DNA of 64,000 nt, taken from assembly GCF_022095675.1 (NCBI RefSeq), contig NZ_JAHYSG010000025.1, forward strand, positions 1-64,000. Reading direction: 5' to 3'. Of this stretch, positions 17,113 to 24,984 are shown piece after piece (position 1 is the stretch's first letter; each line of letters opens with the position of its first letter). The notes beneath the pieces were generated by a model, which was not told where the DNA came from, ran no database searches, and saw only the letters and a program-made list of their open reading frames with translations. This DNA is from Dactylosporangium sp. AC04546. Its GTDB lineage: Bacteria; Actinomycetota; Actinomycetes; Mycobacteriales; Micromonosporaceae. Position numbers and translations under genes: made by a program.

Positions 17113-18285
17113 ATGAGGACCGCAGCCGGCCACACGACGGTCGATGCGGGCGCCGAGATCCGGCGGATCGACGACGCCGAACGGTACGTCGCCTCGATCT
17201 GCTTCAAGACCGGCCCGCCCGCCTCGATCGGCGTCGAGCTCGAACACATCGTCCACACCGCTGACCACCCCACCCGCCCCCTCGACGTCGCGGCGCTCGG
17301 CGTCGACGGCGTCACGCTCGCCCACGGCGGCCGGCTCGGCCTCGGGCCCGGCGGGCAGGTCGTCCTCGCCGCCCGCCCGCAGCAGACCCTCGCCGCGCTG
17401 CACGCCACCGTCGACGCCGAGCTCGACCAGCTCGACGACCTGCTCGCGAGCGGCGGATTCCGGGCCGCCGGGCAGGGCATCGACCCGCATCGCGCGCCGC
17501 ACCGGGTGCGCTCCTCGCCTCGGTACCATGCGATGGCGGCCTCCTTCGCCCGCCGCGGCGGTGACGGGCGCACCATGATGTGCAGCACCGCCGGGCTGCG
17601 CCCCTGCCTCGACGCCGGGCCGGCCGCCGGGCTCGCCGAGCGGTGGGCCGCCGCCCACGACGTCGGGCCGACCCTCCTCGCGCTGTTCGCCAACTCACGC
17701 GTGCACGCCGGCCGCGAGACCGGCTGGGCATCGACGCGGATGCGCACCTGGTACGGCATCGACCCGGCCCGCGCCGGCACCGTGCCGACCGGCCCCGACC
17801 CGGCCGCGGCCTGGGCCCGCTACGCGCTGCGCGCCCCGCTGCTGTGCGTGCGCCGGCAGAGCGGCAGCTGGGCCGTTCCCTCGGGGGTCACCTTCGCCGA
17901 CTGGGTCGGCGGCGCGCTGCACCGGCGCCCGACGTACGACGACCTCGACTACCACCTGGGCACGCTGTTCCCGCTGGTGCGCCCCCGCGGGCATCTGCAG
18001 ATCCGGTACCTCGACGCGCAGCCGGGCCGCGACTGGTTCGCCCCGGTGGCGTTGCTCGCCGGCCTGCTCGGCAGCGACGCCGCCGTCGACGCCGCCCGGG
18101 CCGCGGCCGCGCCCGCGGCGGGCCGCTGGATCGAGGCCGCCCGCTACGGGCTCACCGACAGCGTGATCGCGGCGACCGCACCGGCGGTGCTGGACGTGGC
18201 GCTGGCCGGCGTGCCGGAGCCGTTCCGGGACGAGGTGGTCGCGACCGTCGAGGAGTGCTTCCGGCGGGCGTGGCCGTTCGGGTGA
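17113..18285 (+). CDS. egtA: Glutamate-cysteine ligase EgtA (ergothioneine pathway)
   Basis: 390 residues. EgtA makes gamma-glutamylcysteine, the sulfur donor for ergothioneine, in actinomycetes. Supporting motifs: IGVELEHIV (acidic metal ligands), GQGIDPHRAPHRVRSSPRYHAM, CSTAGLRPCLDAG, NSRVHAGRETGWASTRMRTWYGI and IRYLDAQPGRDW. Length matches the family. The start at 17113 is preferred over upstream in-frame codons that fall in the SDR. The usual neighbours egtBCDE are not in this window, so this is a detached copy; a role as a general gamma-glutamylcysteine synthetase is possible. Confidence 0.85.
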   Translation: MRTAAGHTTVDAGAEIRRIDDAERYVASICFKTGPPASIGVELEHIVHTADHPTRPLDVAALGVDGVTLAHGGRLGLGPGGQVVLAARPQQTLAALHATVDAELDQLDDLLASGGFRAAGQGIDPHRAPHRVRSSPRYHAMAASFARRGGDGRTMMCSTAGLRPCLDAGPAAGLAERWAAAHDVGPTLLALFANSRVHAGRETGWASTRMRTWYGIDPARAGTVPTGPDPAAAWARYALRAPLLCVRRQSGSWAVPSGVTFADWVGGALHRRPTYDDLDYHLGTLFPLVRPRGHLQIRYLDAQPGRDWFAPVALLAGLLGSDAAVDAARAAAAPAAGRWIEAARYGLTDSVIAATAPAVLDVALAGVPEPFRDEVVATVEECFRRAWPFG

Positions 18286-18289
18286 CGGT

Positions 18290-19588
18290 CTACGCGCCGA
18301 TCTGCTGGCCGTTGTCGTGCCAGGTGTTGTTGCTCCACACGGGCAGGGTGGCGGCGTTGAACGCCTGAGTGCCGTAGTAGCCGCCCTTGGGCCAGTACCC
18401 GCCGCCGGAGGCGCGCATGAACGTGTTGTTCGTGACCCTGCCGTTGGTGATCTTGTAGTTGGCGTCGTACCAGTAGAACGAGTAGCCGCCGCCGTTCATC
18501 AGGTTGCTGTCGACCACGACGTCGCTGATCGAGCCGATGTCGGCCTTGAGCAGGATGCAGGACGTCTGCGTGTGCTGGTTCTCCAGCCGGTTGTGCAGGA
18601 TGCGGACGTAGGTCGCGTTGGTCGACTGGATGACGTCGTTGTGCTGCGCGGAGCCGACGCCGTTGGGGTCGTGCAGCCAGGAGTCCTGGACGGTACCGCG
18701 GCCGTCGATGCGCAGGATGTCGCCGGAGCCGTGGGCGTTGACCCGCAGGAGGGTGTAGCCGGTGCGGCCGATGAGGGCGATGCCGCCGGTGGAGGCGTCC
18801 TTGCGCTGGCCGTCGATCTCGGTGTCCTCGATGCGCAGGTTCGCCCAGTCGTCGGTGACGGTGACCGCCTGGACGTTGGCGACCCGGATCCGGCTGTTGC
18901 GGATCGTGACGTTGCGCGCCCTGATCTCCAGGTGGTCGGTGATGTCCTTGCCGTCGATGACGGTGCCGTCGACGGTGATGGTCATCGGGCCGGTGTACGG
19001 CGTGAGGGTGACCTTCGCGCGCGTGTCGCCCGGCAGCCCCTGGGGATAGCCGGTGTTGTGGGCGGCTGGGAAGCCCGGGACGGTGTACGTGGGCGGCGGT
19101 CCCGGGTTGGACGTCGGTGGCACTGTCGGTGGCACTGTCGGCGGCGCCGTGGTCGTCGGCGGTGCCGTGGTCGTCGGGCCGGGCACCTGGGGCGGGTCCC
19201 CCGGCTCGCCGGGCCATCCCGGGTCGCCGGGCTGCGTCGGCACGCTCGTCTGGACCGGGTTGCGGGGCTGGGCCGGGTTACCGGGGTTCCCCGGATTTCC
19301 TGGGTTCCCTGGGTTCCCCGGGTTTCCCGGGTTCGTGGGGTTTCCCGGGTTGCCGGTCCGGCCCGGGTTGCCCGTGCTCGTCGTCGGCGGTGGCGCCGGG
19401 GACGGCGTCGTGCCGACCGGGCTGCTCTCGACGGGGTCCGCCGCCGCGGGCGGGCGCTCGGGCAGGCCGAACTCGCGGGGCGGCTGCGCGCAGGCGCTCA
19501 GCCCGCCGGCCACCAGGGTCGCGGCGACCACGCCGGCGCCGGCACGGCGCCGCCGCTGCGGGTCTCGCCAGACATCACGCGGCTTCAT
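18290..19588 (-). CDS. Lipoprotein with Gly-Asn-Pro stalk and right-handed beta-helix domain
   Basis: 432 residues from ATG 19588 (GTG 19600 is in frame). A basic N-terminus and hydrophobic stretch end in lipobox LSAC, so it is probably lipid-anchored. Residues about 60-170 are low complexity: nine or more GNP triplets, then Thr/Pro-rich PPTTTAPP segments, a cell-wall-spanning stalk. Residues about 175-432 form a parallel beta-helix (VTIRNSRIRVANVQAVTV, LRIEDTEIDGQ, VVVDSNLMNGGGYSFYW) like pectate-lyase-fold carbohydrate-active proteins; no catalytic signature is assured. It ends 4 bp from the convergent egtA. Likely a surface polysaccharide-binding or degrading protein. Confidence 0.8.
   Translation of the reverse strand: MKPRDVWRDPQRRRRAGAGVVAATLVAGGLSACAQPPREFGLPERPPAAADPVESSPVGTTPSPAPPPTTSTGNPGRTGNPGNPTNPGNPGNPGNPGNPGNPGNPAQPRNPVQTSVPTQPGDPGWPGEPGDPPQVPGPTTTAPPTTTAPPTVPPTVPPTSNPGPPPTYTVPGFPAAHNTGYPQGLPGDTRAKVTLTPYTGPMTITVDGTVIDGKDITDHLEIRARNVTIRNSRIRVANVQAVTVTDDWANLRIEDTEIDGQRKDASTGGIALIGRTGYTLLRVNAHGSGDILRIDGRGTVQDSWLHDPNGVGSAQHNDVIQSTNATYVRILHNRLENQHTQTSCILLKADIGSISDVVVDSNLMNGGGYSFYWYDANYKITNGRVTNNTFMRASGGGYWPKGGYYGTQAFNAATLPVWSNNTWHDNGQQIGA
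19262..19364 (-). repeat. Coding Gly-Asn-Pro triplet repeat
   Basis: Nine-base units of the GGN-AAC-CCN type encode tandem Gly-Asn-Pro in the beta-helix lipoprotein. On the plus strand they appear as iterations of CGGGTTnCC. Such direct repeats can change length by slippage, so the stalk length may vary between strains. Confidence 0.7.
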
Positions 19589-19652
19589 GTCGACGGCCAC
19601 GCTCCGGCACCGGCGCGCACGGCAACCGGCGGGAACGCCACGGCCGGATGAA

Positions 19653-20318
19653 CTACGACTTGCCGTTGTGGTACTGGTCGAGCCACTCGCCGAGGTCGGT
19701 CAGGTCCACCGGGCGGCGCCGATCCTCCGGCACGAGATCGACCAGCGACGCCATGGCCTCGAGCGCGGCCAGGATCTCGCGGCCCACCTGGTCGGCCGGT
19801 CGCATCGCGTCGACCGACACGAGCACGCCCCGCTGGGCGTACCACTCCAGCACCGGCTGCGTGACCCTCCGGTACAGCGCCAGCCGGTCACGGATCACGT
19901 CCGCCGTGTCGTCGGAGCGGTGCTCCTGCGCGGCCCGCGCCAGCAGCCGCCGCGTGACCTCGTCGTCGTCGGCCTTGAGGTGCAGCACGACGTTGACCGT
20001 CATGTCGAGCTCCTTGGCCGCCGCGTACGCCGCCTTGGCCTGGTCGAGCGTGCGCGGGATGCCGTCGAGGACGTACCCGGTGCCGGCCGCCTTCGCCGCG
20101 GCGAGCTGCTCGCGCAGCAGGCCCATGACGATCTCGTCGGGGACCAGGTCGCCGCGGTCCAGGTGCCCCTGCACCTGCCGCCCAAGCCCCGTGCCGCGCG
20201 CGACGTGGTCGCGGAGCAGGTCGCCGATGGCGATGTGCGGGATCTTGAAGTGGCTGGCGATCAACGCGCCCTGTGTCCCCTTGCCCGCACCAGGCGGCGC
20301 GACCAGCAGCACCCGCAT
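19653..20318 (-). CDS. adk: Adenylate kinase, additional copy
   Basis: 221 residues. P-loop APPGAGKGTQ at residues 7-16, NMP-binding segment IGDLLRDHVARGTGLG, and the DGIPRT motif (family usual DGFPRT). LID region is the short bacterial actinomycete type without zinc Cys. The start at 20318 removes a 15-residue upstream extension. About 30 extra C-terminal residues (DLVPEDRRRPVDLTDLGEWL) exceed the usual ending. The housekeeping adk sits in a ribosomal-protein operon, which is absent here, so this is an accessory paralogue with unknown special role; it could act on another NMP. Confidence 0.85.
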   Translation of the reverse strand: MRVLLVAPPGAGKGTQGALIASHFKIPHIAIGDLLRDHVARGTGLGRQVQGHLDRGDLVPDEIVMGLLREQLAAAKAAGTGYVLDGIPRTLDQAKAAYAAAKELDMTVNVVLHLKADDDEVTRRLLARAAQEHRSDDTADVIRDRLALYRRVTQPVLEWYAQRGVLVSVDAMRPADQVGREILAALEAMASLVDLVPEDRRRPVDLTDLGEWLDQYHNGKS

Positions 20319-20486
20319 CCGCGTCCCTCTCCCTGCTTCGCCGGCCGTCTCTGCCTGCACCAACGTATCTCGTCACGGTCGATGTTCCGGGCTCGACGCC
20401 GTACGACGTTGTTTCGATCACGTTCAACCGGCCCGGCAGCTGCCTGGTAGCTTGACGGCTCGTGGCCACTTCCCCGACCGCCGCCG

Positions 20487-20835
20487 ATGTCTCGCCCGTC
20501 GATGGCCACGCTCGGCGGGGCGGTGCTCGGCAGCGTCATCGCCTGGACCAGCCCCGGCACCCAGGGCGAGCCGCGCTGGGTCCTGGTCGCGGTGCTCGCC
20601 GCCCTGCTGGGAGCGGCGAGCGGCGAGGCGTTCGGGTGCGGCGCCGCCCGCTGGCGGGACCTGGGCTCTACGTCGACCGCCACTTCCCGCTGACCGGTGC
20701 CGGCCTGTCCGAGCTGGTCTCGGCGGCCGACGACCGGGCATCGACCAGACCACGTTCGGCGAGCTCCGAACGGGCCTGGTCATCGTCAGCCCGTTCGTGG
20801 TGAGCGCGCTCGCGGCGGTGATCCCGAAGTTCTGA
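20487..20835 (+). pseudogene. Small membrane protein gene with two frameshifts
   Basis: Three adjoining pieces in three frames read as one protein: ATLGGAVLGSVIAWTS...GAARWRDLG, then LYVDRHFPLTGAGLSELVS...DDR, then GIDQTTFGELRTGLVIVSPFVVSALAAVIPKF and a stop at 20835. Each junction lies at a GGG run (about 20664-20666 and 20737-20739), and adding one G to each run restores a single reading frame of about 118 residues with two or three hydrophobic segments. Either the gene is decaying or both runs carry a sequencing or assembly deletion. Function unknown. ATG 20502 is a second possible start. Confidence 0.6.
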
Positions 20836-20843
20836 GCCGTGGG

Positions 20844-21638
20844 CTACGGCTTGCGGGCCACGCCGCAGAACTCCGAGGCCGGGGTCTCGTCGTTGCCGTC
20901 CGGGCGCCAGTGCGAGACGGTGACGACGCCCGGCTCCAGCAGTTCGAGGCCGTCGAAATACGACTCGATCTGCCGGGGTGTCCGCACGGTCATCGCCGCG
21001 GCACCGCCCGCGTTCCACATCTGGACCGCCCGGTCGACCGCCTCCGGGTTGACCTCGCGGGTCGGGTGGGAGATGACCAGGTAGCTGCCGGACGGGACGG
21101 CGTCGACCAGGGTGCGCACGATGCTCTGGGCCTCGGCGTCGTCGACCACGAAGTTGAGGATGCCGAGCAGCATGATCGCGACCGGCCGGCTCAGGTCGAG
21201 CGTCTCGGCCGCCGCGGCCAGGATGCGGGCCGTGTCGCGGATGTCGGCGTCGATGTAGTCGGTGGCGCCCTCGGGCCGGCTGGTCAGCAGGGCCCGCGCG
21301 TGGACGAGCACCATCGGGTCGTTGTCGACATACACCACGCGAGCGTCGGGCGCGGTGTGCTGCGCGACCTCGTGGGTGTTGTCGGCGGTCGGCAGCCCGG
21401 TGCCGATGTCGAGGAACTGCCGGACCTTCGCCTCACCGGCGAGGTGCCGCACGGCGCGCCCGAGGAACTGCCGGTTGAACCGCGCCGACTGCACCAGCTC
21501 GGGCATGAAGGCGAGGACCTGCTCGGCCGCCTCGCGGTCGGCGGCGAAGTTGTCCTTGCCCCCGAGCAGGTAGTTCCACAGCCGGGCGGAGTGGGCAACG
21601 GTGGTGTCGAGCTTCGCGATCTCGTCTTCGGCGACCAT
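20844..21638 (-). CDS. SAM-dependent methyltransferase, DUF574 family
   Basis: 264 residues. The family N-terminus ARLWNYLLGGKDNFAADREAAE is clear, followed by the SAM-binding motif FLDIGTGLPTADNTHEVAQ near residue 75, VVYVDNDPMVLVHARALL (acidic ribose-binding loop), and a C-terminal YFDGLELLEPGVV. These S-adenosylmethionine methyltransferases are abundant in actinomycetes and mostly uncharacterised. It lies between the frameshifted gene (8 bp, convergent) and the TIR-like effector on the same strand (54 bp). Confidence 0.88.
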   Translation of the reverse strand: MVAEDEIAKLDTTVAHSARLWNYLLGGKDNFAADREAAEQVLAFMPELVQSARFNRQFLGRAVRHLAGEAKVRQFLDIGTGLPTADNTHEVAQHTAPDARVVYVDNDPMVLVHARALLTSRPEGATDYIDADIRDTARILAAAAETLDLSRPVAIMLLGILNFVVDDAEAQSIVRTLVDAVPSGSYLVISHPTREVNPEAVDRAVQMWNAGGAAAMTVRTPRQIESYFDGLELLEPGVVTVSHWRPDGNDETPASEFCGVARKP

Positions 21639-21692
21639 GTCCGTCCTTGGACCGTTTGGGGGGCGTTCGCGGTGTGACGCACAGCATACCGG

Positions 21693-22235
21693 TCAGGGTG
21701 TTCGGGTGTACGCCGAGAGCCCGGTGAACGGACGGTTGTCGAGCCAGTCGGCGCCGGTCGTGTCGACGGCGCAGCCCGCGATCCGCAGCCGCTCGACGAA
21801 CACGTGCAGCCGCTTGACCGTGCCGTCCAGCCGGACCACGTCACGCCCGCCGATGTCGGAGAACGGGCGCAGCTCGCCGATCTCGACGAGGACGGTGCGG
21901 GTCGGGTGCAGCGCCAGCGCCATGCCGGCCTCGAACAGCACGTCGGGCCGGGCCTGGCCGGTCGGCCGGGTCTCGTGCTCGGGGTCGCGCGGGTCGTGCA
22001 GGTCGGGGTGCAGGCTGGCGATGTCGTCGGGGGTCAGCAGGACGACCGCGGCCTGGACGTCCTCGAACGCCTTCGCCAGGATGTCACCGATGAACGGGGC
22101 ACCGCTGCCGGTGCGCCGCACGATCTCCTCCCAGTCCAGCGGCCGCAGGTCGAGCGCCTTGAGCAGGCCGTCGACCGCGCGGCGGGCCTCGGCGTCGCGG
22201 CCATGGATCACGAAGACGGTACGCGGGTCCGGCAC
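21693..22235 (-). CDS. TIR-like CAP12/Pycsar-effector domain protein, standalone
   Basis: 180 residues made almost wholly of the TIR-like domain found in CBASS Cap12 and Pycsar PycTIR effectors. It begins TVFVIHGRDAEARRAV, continues LLTPDD, and has DVLFEAGMALAL, whose Glu matches the catalytic Glu of NAD-cleaving TIR enzymes. GTG 22235 is chosen because AGGAGG lies 5 bases before it; a GTG four bases earlier would overlap that site. The protein is a close paralogue of residues 578-761 of the CATRA fusion and is divergent from that operon. Predicted output: NAD+ destruction on activation. No separate nucleotide-binding domain is present. Confidence 0.85.
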   Translation of the reverse strand: MPDPRTVFVIHGRDAEARRAVDGLLKALDLRPLDWEEIVRRTGSGAPFIGDILAKAFEDVQAAVVLLTPDDIASLHPDLHDPRDPEHETRPTGQARPDVLFEAGMALALHPTRTVLVEIGELRPFSDIGGRDVVRLDGTVKRLHVFVERLRIAGCAVDTTGADWLDNRPFTGLSAYTRTP

Positions 22236-22373
22236 GGGCACCTCCTGAGGCTCGATCGTATCGACACGACCGTCGCGCACCGGTGTCCTGTCGGGCTGAT
22301 CAAATGCGGCGTCCGGCCGGTATGTTCCGCGTCGCGGATCATTACAGTGACGTCCGTGGGGCCGCTGAACGAC

Positions 22374-22727
22374 ATGGATGCCGAGACCGTCGAGGATCTT
22401 CTCGACGTGCTGCAGGACGTGGTGCTGTGGCGGCTCACCGAGCACCGGTGGATGCTCGTGCAGCAGGCCCTCGACGACGTCGCCGTGGCGCTCGCCGCCA
22501 CCGACCCGGCCGACCTGCGTGACGCGCTGGTCTCGCTGCAGTTGAGCGGGCCGGTCCGGGCGCTGCGCATCGGCAGCGTCGACACGGTCGGGGTGCCCGA
22601 TCCGGTCCTCGACCGGCAGAACACCCTGGTCCACGCGCTCGTCGAGCTCCGGGGGCCACGGTCGCGCGGTCCGGCCGCCGATCCGAAGGAGGAGGGCCGT
22701 GGCGACGAGCCGGCTCGTCGAGCATGA
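22374..22727 (+). CDS. CATRA-associated small protein
   Basis: 117 residues, mostly helical. The pattern VEDLLDVLQDVVLWRLTEHRW, then LAATDPADLRDALVSLQLSGPVRALRIG and NTLVHALVELRG matches the small partner that accompanies CATRA (caspase/CHAT and TPR repeat associated) proteins in actinomycete conflict systems, as I recall it. Starts at GTG 22347 or 22356 are also possible; no strong ribosome site is visible, so the transcript may be leaderless. It overlaps the CATRA gene by 29 bp. Probably an adaptor or regulator of the large protein; mechanism unknown. Confidence 0.75.
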   Translation: MDAETVEDLLDVLQDVVLWRLTEHRWMLVQQALDDVAVALAATDPADLRDALVSLQLSGPVRALRIGSVDTVGVPDPVLDRQNTLVHALVELRGPRSRGPAADPKEEGRGDEPARRA

Positions 22728-24984
22728 GTTCGTCGCGCACCTCTTCGCCCCACTGACCGGGCCGGCGGTCGGCGCCGCCGACCGGCAGCTGCGCGCGTTG
22801 TGGGAGCAGTGCCGCGACCAGCTCGGCATGTCCCAGGCGATCGTGGAGGTCGGGCTCGGCACGCGGCTGCCCGAGGACCCGGGCGGCCAGCCTGACGGGC
22901 CGCTGGCCGCGCTGCAGGACCCGGCGGCGAACTTCCAGGCGGTCGCGCGCCGCGAGCACGACGTGTTCAACGTGTCGCTCGTGATGGCCGCCCCGCTCGC
23001 GCCACCGCGCCGGCGGCTGGGCATCGGGTCGGCGACACCGCCCAGCTGGCAGGAGTTCCACCGGTGGTGGCGGCTGCTGTCGGGCGGCGGCCTCGACGCG
23101 CTCATCGGTGTCCTCACGGTGTACCAGGCCAAGAGCCGCCAACCCGCCGCCACCGACGTGCGGGCCGCTCTGCCAGCACAGGACGACGATGCCGCCGCCT
23201 GGTGGACGCACGGACTGACGGTCGAGGACTTCGCGCTCTGGGACGTCACGGCCAAGGCCCGGCCAGCCCGCCGGCTGGTTGTCGTCGCCCGGCCCGACGA
23301 GGATGCCCGGCTGAGCCGCTTCACCTGGAGCGCGGGTGACCCGGCCCTGCCGCCGCTGGGCCGCTACCTGATGCATGCGGCCAAGCTCGGCTACCAGGCC
23401 CGTGTCCGCGGCGACGGCGCGGAGCTGGCCGGGCTCCGCGAGCGTGCGACCGAGCGGATGGACCGGCTGACCCAGCTGCTGGGCGACCCGGCCGGGGGCC
23501 CGACCGCGGCCGACCGGGCGGAGCTGGCCGCCGACGAGGCCACGCTCGCCGGCACGCTCGAACGGCTGCGGGGGATGCGCCGCACCGTCGCGATCGCACG
23601 GGGCAACATGGCCACCGCGCTGGCCGCGCCGCTGCCGGGCGACGCCGCGCTCGGCGGGTGGCTCGACCAGCAGCTGGCCGACGACGCCGAGTATCTGGCC
23701 GCCACGTACGAGCTCGCCGGGCGGCTCCGGGGCCTCCTCGGCGCCCCTGCGCCCGCCCCTGCGCCCGCCCGCCCGGACATCCCGCCGGTGCCGGTGCCGG
23801 TGCCCGCCGTCCCGCCGGCCGGATTCGTTCACCGGCTCAGCTTCGGCGTCGACGTCATCAACTACAGCGGCCGTACGGCACCCCAGCAGGCCGAGGTCCA
23901 GCGGCGGATCGCCGAGCTGGTCGAGCAGGTCCTCGAAGGGATCGGCGTGGCCGTGCCCGAGACGGATCGCCAACCGGCCGGCGACGGCATGATCGTCGTG
24001 CTGCCCACCGGCCTGGACGTGCCCCGTGCGGTGTCCGCGCTCCTGCACGGATGGCGGTCCGCGCTCGCCGCCGACAACGCCCGGCACACCGACGACCGCA
24101 TCCGCGCGCGGCTGTCCGCCGCCGCCGGCCCGGTCGCGGTGGCCTCGATCGGCTTCGCCGGCGCCACCGTCATCGAGGTCGGCCGGCTGCTGGACAGTCA
24201 GGTGCTGCGCGCCGCGGCGGCCGAGCGTGTCGACGCGGACGTGGTCGCGCTGATCTCCGACCGGCTCCACGCCGACGTCGTCGGGCAGGGATTCCCTGGT
24301 CTCGACGCCGCCGAGTTCGAGTCCCGGACCGTCGAGGTCAAGATGTACCGCGCGCAGGCCTGGCTGTGGAGCGGTGTCGCGGTACAGCCTTCGAGCGGAC
24401 CGTCGCCGGCCGCCGCCGCCCCGGATCCCCGGCGCGTGTTCGTGATCCACGGGCGGGACGCCGAGGCCCGGCGGGCGGTGTACGGGCTGCTGCGTGACCT
24501 GGGGCTGCGCCCGCTCGACTGGATGGAGATCGTGGCGCGCACCGGCACCCCGTCGCCGTTCGTCGGCGAGGTGCTCGAGCAGGCCTTCGCGGAGCACCAG
24601 GCGGCGGTCGTGGTGATCACCCCGGACGACGGCGTGATGCTGCACCCGAGCCTGCACGGTGCCGACGAGGACCCCGCCGAGGTGGCCTTCGCGGGCCAGG
24701 CCCGGCCCAACGTCCTGTTCGAGGCGGGCATGGCCCTGGGCCTGCAGCGCGACCGCACGCTGGTGGTGGAGATCGGCCGGCTGCGCCCGTTCGCGAGCCT
24801 TACCGGCCGCGACGTCATCCGCTTCACCGCCGACCCGGCCGAGCACCTGCAGCGCGTGAAGAGCATCGCCGAACGCCTCCGGACCGCCGGCTGCGCGGTG
24901 AACCTGGACGGCGCGGACTGGCTCGACACCGGCCGCTTCCGCGACCTGCGCGCCTACCAGCGCCGCTTCAACGGCCCGGCCTAG
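22699..24984 (+). CDS. CATRA protein fused to cyclase-like and TIR-like domains
   Basis: 761 residues from GTG 22699 behind GGAGGAGGG. Residues 1 to about 160: CATRA N-terminal domain (FVAHLFAPLTGP, QLRALWEQCRDQLGM, RREHDVFNVSLVMAAP, SWQEFHRWWRLL). About 160-345: helical region with a coiled-coil-like stretch. 350-372: Pro/Ala linker. About 375-560: class III nucleotide-cyclase-like domain with metal Asp D385 (GVDVINYSG) and D429 (AGDGMIVVL) and R496, but Gln425 and Ile492 where Lys and Asn are usual. 578-761: TIR-like CAP12 domain with E675 (NVLFEAGMA). It combines recognition, possible signal synthesis and NADase output in one chain. Convergent with a TPR-CHAT gene. Confidence 0.82.
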   Translation: MATSRLVEHEFVAHLFAPLTGPAVGAADRQLRALWEQCRDQLGMSQAIVEVGLGTRLPEDPGGQPDGPLAALQDPAANFQAVARREHDVFNVSLVMAAPLAPPRRRLGIGSATPPSWQEFHRWWRLLSGGGLDALIGVLTVYQAKSRQPAATDVRAALPAQDDDAAAWWTHGLTVEDFALWDVTAKARPARRLVVVARPDEDARLSRFTWSAGDPALPPLGRYLMHAAKLGYQARVRGDGAELAGLRERATERMDRLTQLLGDPAGGPTAADRAELAADEATLAGTLERLRGMRRTVAIARGNMATALAAPLPGDAALGGWLDQQLADDAEYLAATYELAGRLRGLLGAPAPAPAPARPDIPPVPVPVPAVPPAGFVHRLSFGVDVINYSGRTAPQQAEVQRRIAELVEQVLEGIGVAVPETDRQPAGDGMIVVLPTGLDVPRAVSALLHGWRSALAADNARHTDDRIRARLSAAAGPVAVASIGFAGATVIEVGRLLDSQVLRAAAAERVDADVVALISDRLHADVVGQGFPGLDAAEFESRTVEVKMYRAQAWLWSGVAVQPSSGPSPAAAAPDPRRVFVIHGRDAEARRAVYGLLRDLGLRPLDWMEIVARTGTPSPFVGEVLEQAFAEHQAAVVVITPDDGVMLHPSLHGADEDPAEVAFAGQARPNVLFEAGMALGLQRDRTLVVEIGRLRPFASLTGRDVIRFTADPAEHLQRVKSIAERLRTAGCAVNLDGADWLDTGRFRDLRAYQRRFNGPA

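Noticed and set aside
19262..19364. Short-period direct repeats
   Set aside because: Explained by Gly-Asn-Pro codons in the beta-helix lipoprotein, not a CRISPR or origin.
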